Below, piece after piece: positions 1 to 7,030 of a DNA stretch of 32,745 bases; within the stretch, counting starts at the first letter, position 1, and the number at the start of each line of letters is the position of its first letter. Below the pieces are notes generated by a model, which worked only from the letters and a program-made list of their open reading frames with translations, did not search any database and was not told where the DNA came from. The position numbers and the translations under genes were made by a program. Source of the stretch: an uncultured Schlesneria sp. (lineage in GTDB: Bacteria; Planctomycetota; Planctomycetia; Planctomycetales; Planctomycetaceae); NCBI GenBank assembly GCA_903899985.1, contig CAIULL010000007.1, forward strand, positions 1 through 32,745. The letters are read 5' to 3'.

Positions 1-1040
1 CAGTTACGATCACCCGATTTCACCAGCGAATGAATTTCGGACGTAATCGACATTGCCTCGTCCTGGCCGTCGAGATACAGGCGTAATTCAACGGGCCGAC
101 CGCTTGGTCGCGTGGCGATCAAGCGTTTCGGCTTACGTCGCTCGTTGTGTCGAATCAGTTCGTCGGCAGCGGCAAGGATTTCCGGAGTGCTGCGGAAATT
201 CTCCTCCAGTCGGATCAATTCGACGCGAGGAAAGTCGCGTTCAAAACGCAGGATGTTCTCGATCTGGGCACCGCGCCAGCCATACACCGACTGATCGGGA
301 TCACCTGTCACACAAAGATTGGGTTCACGCTGAGACAATGCCGCGACGATCTGATACTGCGCCCGGTTTGTATCCTGATATTCATCAACCAGAATAAAAC
401 GAAAACGTTCGTCGAGCGAGAGCCGCAATTCTTCGTTTTCGGTCAACATCCGGGCGACGTGCATGAGTAAATCGTCGAAGTCGACTGCGTTCGATTCGAG
501 CAACCGCTTCTGATAGGCGGGATACACACGAGAGACGACGGCATCGATATGTGTCCCTACCGATTTGGAATGACGAGACTGATACTGTTCCGGCGTAATC
601 AAATCGTTCTTCGCCTTGCTGATTCTCCCGAGTAGTTTCGACGCAGGAAAATGAGTCGCATCAAAATCGAGATCCTGCAGGACACTTTTCAAAACTGTCA
701 ATTGATCGCTGACGTCAAAGATCGAGTAGTTCGACGACAAGCCAGCAACAGCGGCATGTTCTCGCAGCAGCTTCGCGCAGAACCGATGAAAGGTGCTGAC
801 CCAGACGAACGAACGTGGCAGCAAAGCTTGCACGCGTTCGCTCATCACACGAGCCGCTTTATTGGTAAATGTAATCGCGAGAATTTCTCGAGGGTGAACG
901 CCACGCGAAATCAGTCGGGCGATTCTACGCGTGATCACACGGGTTTTTCCCGAACCCGGCCCGGCGACGACAAGCAACGGCCCCTCAAAATGCTCGACGG
1001 CCGCTCGTTGAGACGGCGTCAAATCATCGGAAAAACTCAC
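1..1040 (-). CDS. ATP-dependent DNA helicase UvrD/PcrA, N-terminal part (cut by window edge)
   Basis: I translated the reverse complement directly. It gives about 346 residues of a superfamily 1A 3'-5' DNA helicase of the UvrD/PcrA/Rep type, which unwinds DNA in repair and replication restart. In order I see the Q-motif (LTPSQRAAV), Walker A (AGPGSGKT), motif Ia (ITFTNKAA), motif Ib/Ic region (VSTFHRFC), Walker B/motif II (DEYQDT), motif III (GDPDQSVYGWRGA) and motif IV (EENFRSTPEIL). The start is GTG at 1040. An in-frame TGA lies two codons upstream, and AAGGAG sits about 10 nt upstream, so no longer form is possible. The family is usually about 650-750 residues, so the motor 2B and C-terminal parts lie outside the window. 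I cannot tell UvrD from PcrA or Rep on this half, so no symbol is given. The family call is very secure. Confidence 0.96.
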   Translation of the reverse strand, partial: MSFSDDLTPSQRAAVEHFEGPLLVVAGPGSGKTRVITRRIARLISRGVHPREILAITFTNKAARVMSERVQALLPRSFVWVSTFHRFCAKLLREHAAVAGLSSNYSIFDVSDQLTVLKSVLQDLDFDATHFPASKLLGRISKAKNDLITPEQYQSRHSKSVGTHIDAVVSRVYPAYQKRLLESNAVDFDDLLMHVARMLTENEELRLSLDERFRFILVDEYQDTNRAQYQIVAALSQREPNLCVTGDPDQSVYGWRGAQIENILRFERDFPRVELIRLEENFRSTPEILAAADELIRHNERRKPKRLIATRPSGRPVELRLYLDGQDEAMSITSEIHSLVKSGDRN

Positions 1041-1534
1041 GTGTCAGGCACTCCTTTATAAAACGACCATTCCTTGCGATCAGCTCGAACCTGAACGAGC
1101 GCTCCATCTTACCGATACCTCAGCCCAACGCCACCAATCAACGACTGTCGAAACGGTTCATCGCTGTAATCGTCCCGAGAGGTCACCTTGGGTGAGGTAG
1201 CGATGTCAAGGTCGTTCGTTCCAGCAGGATTCCTGTGATCGTTGATGTCTCAACCGCATTGAACTTAGAAATCCTCGCGCGAGCCTCGCCCGCAACCGAA
1301 TTGGAGGGCGAGGCACATGCCGAGCCGCTTCGTCGATGCGTGTACGTATATCGCGGCTCGGTGGGAGCCTCGCCTTCCCGTGGAAGATCTTCGCGGCGCG
1401 CGAACAAACAAAACTAAGTTGTACACCACACATTAAAGGCCTGTTCTATCGCCATTGATTAACGTATTCCGAAACCGTATCGTAGCCGGAATTCGGTGGA
1501 TCTGCGTGTGCTGTTGATAATCGAGGAGGAAGAC
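1041..1534. other. Intergenic region with divergent promoters and a palindromic repeat
   Basis: This is a 494-bp gap between the minus-strand helicase gene and the plus-strand envelope block. It should carry the promoters for both directions, but I could not pick convincing -35/-10 pairs. The only clear structure is the GC-rich palindrome at 1305-1379, listed separately. Short open frames here are made by the repeat in both strands and have no ribosome binding sites or recognisable products. Confidence 0.6.
1305..1379. repeat. GC-rich inverted repeat (dispersed-element type)
   Basis: Two related GC-rich units lie in inverted orientation. The left one (1305-1328) reads GGCGAGGCACATGCCGAGCC at its core. 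The right one (1353-1379) read on the minus strand is GGCGAGGCTCCCACCGAGCC. Together they can fold into a long imperfect hairpin with a loop of about 24 nt. A further GCGAGCCTCGCCCGC fragment lies at 1279-1293. Units of the form GGCGAGGCTCCCGCCGAGCC are, from memory, common between genes in planctomycetes, so this is probably a dispersed intergenic repeat. Its function is unknown. The structure is seen directly, and the family assignment is recollection. Confidence 0.55.
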
Positions 1535-1729
1535 GTGAATTCGGGAACGCGAGGGTTAACCGGAGCTGTCTTGGTCCTTTCGAGCGAACAAGCGTTTTCG
1601 CATTCGATGTTGATCGGATTTCCTCACCAGATCTTCGCACAAACGATCTTACTTCCCTTTGCTGCGGTGTCGATCGTGGCCGGAATCGCATTTCTGTTAG
1701 TCAGTTTGTTTCGCGATCAAAAATCATGA
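1535..1729 (+). CDS. Small membrane protein (64 aa), paired with TPR/FG-GAP/ASPIC protein
   Basis: No named family is recognised. GTG at 1535 is chosen because GAGGAGGA lies 4 nt upstream; an earlier in-frame GTG at 1496 has no such site. The product is 64 residues, with a mildly hydrophobic N-terminus and a strong membrane segment at about residues 36-58, followed by a short charged tail (FRDQKS). Its stop overlaps the next gene's start (ATGA at 1726-1729), so the two are almost certainly translationally coupled. It is related to the 64-aa protein at 15263-15457. Both have a pattern E-[NQ]-A-[FY]-x-H-[AS]-x-L-[IV]-x-F-P followed by a hydrophobic segment, and both precede a ~1000-aa TPR/FG-GAP/ASPIC protein. 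I infer a dedicated membrane partner or assembly factor for the downstream protein. Confidence 0.78.
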   Translation: MNSGTRGLTGAVLVLSSEQAFSHSMLIGFPHQIFAQTILLPFAAVSIVAGIAFLLVSLFRDQKS

Positions 1730-4725
1730 CAGATCGACGTCGCGAATCGGCGACGAATCGCGCTCGAACAACGAGATTTCCCGCATTTCACCTAAAGTCC
1801 GTGGTGCGTGCCGGTATTTGCTGCATGGTGGCTCTGGTGCCACTGCTTTACTGGTACGTCGTTTCCAGTTTGCAGATTGTGCAGGCTGAGCAGGCGCTCG
1901 GTCAATCCGATTACCAAACTGCGTTGACTCTCGCAGTGCAGGAATTACGAACGAATCCAAATTCAGACCGTGCGCTGGCCGTCGCTGGTTCAGCATCAGT
2001 GGCCTTGCGCAATCCCGCGATGGCCAGTTCATACTTTTTGCGGGTATCGCCCCGATTTCCTCAACTCAAAAGCCTGGCATATCGGGACTTGGCTCGCATC
2101 GCAATGGATGCAGGACACGCGTCCGAAGCAGAAGGTCTGCTTCAGCAGTCATTAAAAATTGTGCCCGACGACCCGACAACTCTGGATCAGTTGATCTATC
2201 TCATGACGCTTGAAGGCCGGACTTGGGAAGTCCGAAACCTCATCCTCGAACGGCTACGTTCCGGAATCGTGACACCGAATTATCTGTTGATCGCAGGAAT
2301 CTTTCATCCGAAACTGGACGGTGCGTTGAAATTTGCCAAACACTGCCTGGCAGTGGTCCCCGAAGACCCCTTGCCGAGGTTGATCCTGGCAAAACAGGCG
2401 TGGAAAGATAACCAGCCACAGGTCGCACGATCGCAACTCGAACCAGTCCTGCAAATGTATCCTGATTTGCTGGAGGCCCATGCGATTCTGACTCAAGTGA
2501 TTGCAGAAACGGGAACCCAGGAAGAATTTGTGCAAGCGATCGGTCGACTGCCAGCAGGAGCACAAGGTCATCCCGAAATCTGGCTGGCTCAGGGGATCTG
2601 GGCAGAAAAGGATGGGCAGACCGAAGCCGCTGCTCGCTGTTATTGGGAGGCCGTCAGGCTCGAACCGAATTTGACGATCGCCAATTACCGTCTTTCGCAG
2701 GCCCTCGTGACACTTGGAAAGCCTGACCTTGCACAGCCGTTCGCCGACCGTTCACAACGCTTAACCGAACTCGGTTTTGAACTGACATCGATGTTGGGAG
2801 GAATCGATTCGAAAAAACTACCGTCAATTGTCGGTCGACTGGAAGATCTGGGACGCGATTGGGAAGCTGCGGGCTGGTGCTACCTCAGGCAAAAGGAACA
2901 AACCCCGCATCCCGCCTGGCCGAGTGAAGCGCTTCAGCGAATCTCTCCACGGCTGATGGCGTCCACTCATTTTACCGTTCCAGACAAGAACCCTTCTCGC
3001 CAGATCGATCTTTCACATTTTCCGCTGCCCACGCTGAACCGGTCCGCCGGGCCGAAGTCGCATCCTCTGTCGATTGAAGAACCGCTCCATCAAGTCGCAT
3101 TCCAAAATGATGCCGATCGCACCGGTCTCCAATTTACCTACCAGAACGGTGCCCGAGCGGGAGACATGGAGTCCATGCTGGAAATGAATGGAGGCGGAAT
3201 CGCTGTCCTGGACTATGACGGCGACACGTTGCCAGATCTGTTTTTCACCCAAGGGGGAAACCTGCCGCCGGCCCCGTTTGATGGGTCTCCGGCAGACAGG
3301 CTGTTTCGGAATACCGTTGGAGACAGTTCGACCGCAGCTTCCGCCGAACATTTCGAAGATGTTACCGACCGGGCGGGGCTTTGTGATCTTGGTTACGGAC
3401 AGGGAGTTACTTCCGGTGACTTCGATAACGACGGGTTTCCCGACCTGTACGTGGGAAATATCGGGCGCAATCAGTTTTATCGCAATAACGGGGACGGCAC
3501 GTTCAACGACATCACGGCAACCGCACAAACCGAGGCTGGTGGTTGGACATCCAGTAGTGTTCTGGCCGACTTCAATCAGGACGGTTTGCCCGACCTTTAC
3601 GTTGTGACTTACCTCGGCGGTGAAACGCCGTTCATCCCCTGCAGCAAACGCGCCCCCGTGCGATGTAGCCCGCTGGACTATCCGGCGGAACCCGACCGGT
3701 TCTATTTGAATCTGGGAGACGGTCATTTTCGAGACCTGAGTGAAAGCCACGGACTTGCTGCTGCCGAAGGAAGGGGACTGGGAGTGGTGGCTGCGGACTT
3801 CGATGGTTCGCACCGGCTGAGCCTGTTTGTGGCTAATGATATGTCTGCAAATTTCTTTTTTCTCAATCAAACCACGGCCCCGAATGACCTGAGGTTTAAC
3901 GAGCAGGCCCTGCTTTCTGGCTTGGCACTCGACCATCTGGGTCAGGCCAAAGCCTGCATGGGTGTCGCGGCAGGAAATTACAACAACGACGGCCGGCTCG
4001 ATTTGTTCGTCACCAATTTTTATCGACAATCGAATGACCTTTACGTGCAGCAGCCGGACGGAACATTCCAGGATCGATCTCGAGAAGCCAGGCTGTTCGA
4101 TCCGAGCTTCCTGCAACTGGGGTGGGGAACGCAGTTTCTCGACGCCGACCTGGATGGACATCTCGATTTAATCGTGACCAATGGACACGTCCACGTCCCG
4201 ATCGATCCCGCCGTTCCGTATGACATGCCGGCCCAATTCTTCCACAATCGAGGTGACGGAACATTTGCCGAAGTTGCTGGCGAAACCCTTGGCGAATTTT
4301 TCCAGGCGAAGCGGTCCGGACGTTCTCTTGTGCGACTGGACTGGAACCGCGATGGCCGAGACGACGTGTGTATTTCGCACCTCAATCAGCCAGTGGCGCT
4401 ACTCACGAATCGAACAGAACAGACAGGCCATTATCTGGGGTTGCGACTGGTCAGTGTGAATTCGGCACGTGATGCCATCGGTACAACCGTGATGGTTTCG
4501 ATCGGCAACCAAACATGGACACAGCAGTTAACGGCAGGCGACGGTTTTCACGCTTCAAACGAGCGCCGACTCGTGTTTGGGTTGGGAGCCCACCTGACGG
4601 CGGACTCCATCGAAGTTCTCTGGCCATCGGGGACGCGGCAGAGATTCCAGCACATGGCGCTCGACCACGAATGGATACTGGTTGAGCATCGACTTCCCGT
4701 GTTAACGACGGCGGGATCACGCTGA
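1726..4725 (+). CDS. Membrane-anchored TPR protein with FG-GAP/VCBS repeats and C-terminal ASPIC/UnbV domain (CRTAC1 family)
   Basis: The product is 999 residues. A basic N-terminus is followed by one membrane segment (about residues 28-48), so the rest probably lies outside the cytoplasm. TPR-like helical repeats fill about residues 53-350. From about residue 467 there are seven FG-GAP-like calcium-loop motifs, for example DFDNDGFPDLY (~565), DFNQDGLPDLY (~615), NYNNDGRLDLF (~751) and DWNRDGRDDVC (~871), consistent with a beta-propeller. The last ~90 residues are an ASPIC/UnbV domain, including TAGDGFHASNERRLVFGLG and the IEVLWPSG strand. The start ATG overlaps the stop of the small membrane protein. 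It is a paralogue of the protein at 12246-15233, with the same domain order and many matching segments. The biochemical role of this family in bacteria is not established; extracellular binding or assembly is inferred. Confidence 0.9.
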   Translation: MTDRRRESATNRARTTRFPAFHLKSVVRAGICCMVALVPLLYWYVVSSLQIVQAEQALGQSDYQTALTLAVQELRTNPNSDRALAVAGSASVALRNPAMASSYFLRVSPRFPQLKSLAYRDLARIAMDAGHASEAEGLLQQSLKIVPDDPTTLDQLIYLMTLEGRTWEVRNLILERLRSGIVTPNYLLIAGIFHPKLDGALKFAKHCLAVVPEDPLPRLILAKQAWKDNQPQVARSQLEPVLQMYPDLLEAHAILTQVIAETGTQEEFVQAIGRLPAGAQGHPEIWLAQGIWAEKDGQTEAAARCYWEAVRLEPNLTIANYRLSQALVTLGKPDLAQPFADRSQRLTELGFELTSMLGGIDSKKLPSIVGRLEDLGRDWEAAGWCYLRQKEQTPHPAWPSEALQRISPRLMASTHFTVPDKNPSRQIDLSHFPLPTLNRSAGPKSHPLSIEEPLHQVAFQNDADRTGLQFTYQNGARAGDMESMLEMNGGGIAVLDYDGDTLPDLFFTQGGNLPPAPFDGSPADRLFRNTVGDSSTAASAEHFEDVTDRAGLCDLGYGQGVTSGDFDNDGFPDLYVGNIGRNQFYRNNGDGTFNDITATAQTEAGGWTSSSVLADFNQDGLPDLYVVTYLGGETPFIPCSKRAPVRCSPLDYPAEPDRFYLNLGDGHFRDLSESHGLAAAEGRGLGVVAADFDGSHRLSLFVANDMSANFFFLNQTTAPNDLRFNEQALLSGLALDHLGQAKACMGVAAGNYNNDGRLDLFVTNFYRQSNDLYVQQPDGTFQDRSREARLFDPSFLQLGWGTQFLDADLDGHLDLIVTNGHVHVPIDPAVPYDMPAQFFHNRGDGTFAEVAGETLGEFFQAKRSGRSLVRLDWNRDGRDDVCISHLNQPVALLTNRTEQTGHYLGLRLVSVNSARDAIGTTVMVSIGNQTWTQQLTAGDGFHASNERRLVFGLGAHLTADSIEVLWPSGTRQRFQHMALDHEWILVEHRLPVLTTAGSR

Positions 4726-4770
4726 CGGACTGGGGTCGTTTCGATGTCCTTTGAGAAGATTACGGATATG

Positions 4771-4795
4771 GAAAACCCGGAAAAAAGGGATTTTC
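4771..4795 (+). terminator. Candidate weak intrinsic terminator
   Basis: GAAAACCC and GGGATTTTC can pair, with one bulged A, around a loop GGAAAAAA, 46 bp after the stop of the TPR/ASPIC gene. The T-run lies within the 3' arm and no longer U-tract follows, so efficiency is doubtful. Confidence 0.3.
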
Positions 4796-4825
4796 TGCTC
4801 ATGACGATGACAAAGAACCAACTGG

Positions 4826-4853
4826 TTGACAACATCACCGGGACTGATAGGAT
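4826..4853 (+). promoter_or_regulatory. Candidate sigma-70-type promoter for the FG-GAP/ASPIC lipoprotein gene
   Basis: TTGACA at 4826-4831 is separated by 16 nt from TAGGAT at 4848-4853. A start near 4860 would give a leader of about 190 nt before the ATG at 5049. The -35 is a perfect match to the consensus and the -10 is partial. No experimental support is available. Confidence 0.4.
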
Positions 4854-5048
4854 CAGACGGAATCTGTCGTTCACTTTCAGCGCTCGATGTAAACGCACAT
4901 CGGTGATCTTCGATCACGACCGATCCACGCATCTGTTTGCATGACGGTGGTATCCTCAAAACAATTCGGTAACCGACAGGGGAAGTGAACGGACTTGGCT
5001 GATTGTTTCATTGATCCGATTTGTTTGGACACTTAAAAGCGAGCCGGG

Positions 5049-6815
5049 ATGCGATTCGCACGCGCGATGTTGATTCCAATTCTGGTTCTCGCCTGCATCG
5101 TCGGTTGCGAATCTCGTCCGGAGGACAAGCCAACTTCGGCGAAACATGTTCGCGAAGACAACCGTTCTGCGGCGATTCGCGGAGAAGTCAGCCCTCGGTC
5201 GTCCGCACACTCTCCATCGGTCAAGTCCGGCCGACTCGAGATTCGATTTTCCAATCAAGCTGACGAAGCGGGCATTAACTTCGTCTATCGCAACGGAGAA
5301 GAAGCCGAGCAATTCTCGATTTTGGAATCGCTTGGGGGAGGCGTTGCTCTCGTCGACTATGACCAGGACGGCGATCTCGATTTGTTCTTTCCCGGGGGGG
5401 GATCTTTTACCTCGGATGGTCAGCCGGCAGGATACCCGGGTGCACTCTATCGACAGGAAGAACGCGGCAGATACTCGCCAGTGACGCATCAGGCCGGTGT
5501 CGAAAACAAGCCCCTGTACACACACGGTGTCGCCAGGGCTGATGCGGATCATGATGGATTTCCCGATTTACTTGTCACGGGATATGGCGGCCTGCAGTAC
5601 TTCCGCAACCAGGGGGACGGGACGTTCATCGAATGCGCCGTCAGTTGCGGCCTGGATGACCGTCTTTGGAGCAGCAGTGCGGCCTGGGGTGACCTGAACG
5701 AAGATGGCGTCCTCGACGTGTATGTTGCGCATTACGTCAACTGGTCACCCGCGAACAATCCCGTTTGCTCAAGCATCGGCGGGAATCGCCGCGATGTCTG
5801 CCCGCCAAAGCGGTTTGATCCATTGCCTGATGTTTTATACTTCGGGGTCGGAGATGGCACATTCCGAGACGGTTCCCGTGAGGCAGGGCTTTCAACTTTG
5901 GGTAAGGGACTTGGAGTGCTGATTGCCGATCTCGACCTGGATGGCCACCAGGATGTTTATGTGGCCAACGATACCGTGCCGAATTTTCTTTACCATAACA
6001 CTGGAAATGGAAAATTCGAGGATATTTCGGAATCAAGTGGAGCATCTGTTAACGACCGAGGTCTGCCGGATGGCAGCATGGGTGTTGATATCGGTGACTT
6101 CAATCTGGACGGATTACCCGATCTATGGGTGTCGAACTATGAACGGGAAAGCTTCGCCGTTTACCGGAATTTCGGTGGAAAAAACTTTCTCCATGTCAGT
6201 CAGGCGACCGGTGTGACCGCAGTCGGGGGTCAATTCGTGGGTTGGGGAACGGTCAGCTTTGATGTCGACTCTGACGGCGACGAAGATGTCTTTGTGTCCA
6301 ACGGCCATGTCGTGCACTTTCCTGAAGCGGCTCCAGTGAGACAGCACCCGTTGCTGTTTGAAAACCTTCTCGGAAAACGATTTCAGGATGTCGCGCCGAA
6401 TGCCGGACCATGGATGAAATCCCCTCATGCGGGTCGAGGATGTGCCGCCGCGGATCTCGATCACGACGGGGATCTGGATCTGGTCGTTTCCTGTGTGAAC
6501 GAACCCGTGGCGATTTTGATGAACGAAACGGACACAAAAAACCACTGGCTCCAGATCCGGTTAGTCGGCACGGTCAGCAGCAGGGACGCCCAAGGAGCGC
6601 GTGTCACGATTCACACGGAACTCGGTGGCCAGTCGCGGCAAATCAAGGGAGGCTCCAGTTATGGCTCAACCGGATCGGATTGGCTACATTTCGGCCTGGC
6701 ACAGGCTGACAAAATTCAGAGCATCGAAATCCGTTGGCCGTCCGGGGTCAATCAATCGTTAGTGGACTTGGCCGTCGATCAGCGGCACATTGTCCTCGAA
6801 CCGACGAATCCGTAA
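5049..6815 (+). CDS. FG-GAP/VCBS-repeat lipoprotein with ASPIC/UnbV domain (CRTAC1 family)
   Basis: The product is 588 residues with a lipoprotein signal: a short basic start, a hydrophobic stretch and lipobox IVGC with Cys at residue 20, which supports the start at 5049. After a polar linker come seven FG-GAP-like loops: DYDQDGDLDLF (~103), DADHDGFPDLL (~164), DLNEDGVLDVY (~214), DLDLDGHQDVY (~294), DFNLDGLPDLW (~350), DVDSDGDEDVF (~404) and DLDHDGDLDLV (~469). The C-terminal ~85 residues form an ASPIC/UnbV domain ending in IEIRWPSGVNQSLVDL. Unlike its two large relatives in this window it has no TPR half. It lies between a TPR/ASPIC gene and a TPR-cytochrome gene on the same strand. A lipid-anchored beta-propeller with a binding or scaffolding role is inferred. 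The frame also contains an eight-G run at 5394-5401. Confidence 0.9.
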   Translation: MRFARAMLIPILVLACIVGCESRPEDKPTSAKHVREDNRSAAIRGEVSPRSSAHSPSVKSGRLEIRFSNQADEAGINFVYRNGEEAEQFSILESLGGGVALVDYDQDGDLDLFFPGGGSFTSDGQPAGYPGALYRQEERGRYSPVTHQAGVENKPLYTHGVARADADHDGFPDLLVTGYGGLQYFRNQGDGTFIECAVSCGLDDRLWSSSAAWGDLNEDGVLDVYVAHYVNWSPANNPVCSSIGGNRRDVCPPKRFDPLPDVLYFGVGDGTFRDGSREAGLSTLGKGLGVLIADLDLDGHQDVYVANDTVPNFLYHNTGNGKFEDISESSGASVNDRGLPDGSMGVDIGDFNLDGLPDLWVSNYERESFAVYRNFGGKNFLHVSQATGVTAVGGQFVGWGTVSFDVDSDGDEDVFVSNGHVVHFPEAAPVRQHPLLFENLLGKRFQDVAPNAGPWMKSPHAGRGCAAADLDHDGDLDLVVSCVNEPVAILMNETDTKNHWLQIRLVGTVSSRDAQGARVTIHTELGGQSRQIKGGSSYGSTGSDWLHFGLAQADKIQSIEIRWPSGVNQSLVDLAVDQRHIVLEPTNP

Positions 6816-7030
6816 CGACACTTTTTTGCAACGCTGTGAAAGATGTTTTATCGCGGGATCGAACTGAGATGCCATTGCATCGGAGTCTTCGCCGTCGCAG
6901 TGTCTTTGCCTTGGCATCGAAGAGCACTGCGTGACCGAATACAGTCATGCGGTGGAACGAATTCACTTGGATTCGTACCCGTTTTCCAAATTAAAAGACT
7001 TGTTTGTGTGAGCGGCACAGAAAAACATTC

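Larger units (their letters stand above)
4726..5048. other. Intergenic region with a candidate terminator and promoter
   Basis: A 323-bp gap separates two same-strand FG-GAP/ASPIC genes. It contains a weak hairpin (4771-4795) and a reasonable sigma-70-like promoter (4826-4853), so the lipoprotein gene at 5049 may have its own transcript. A 66-codon open frame at 4744 spans these signals, has no ribosome binding site and resembles nothing known, so I do not call it a gene. Confidence 0.5.

Noticed and set aside
1417-1428. TTGTACAC-like sites at about 1419, 16476 and 17839 as a shared regulatory element
   Set aside because: The common core is only about seven bases and also occurs inside coding regions, so the number seen is near what chance would give.
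1183-1433. Several short open frames on both strands
   Set aside because: They are produced by the GC-rich inverted repeat and have no start signals.
3013-4161. 382-codon open frame on the minus strand
   Set aside because: It is antisense to the FG-GAP half of the TPR/ASPIC gene. The repeated GAC/GAT-rich calcium loops keep the opposite frame open, and the product looks like no protein family.
4744-4944. 66-codon plus-strand frame after the first TPR/ASPIC gene
   Set aside because: It has no ribosome site and spans a candidate terminator and promoter.
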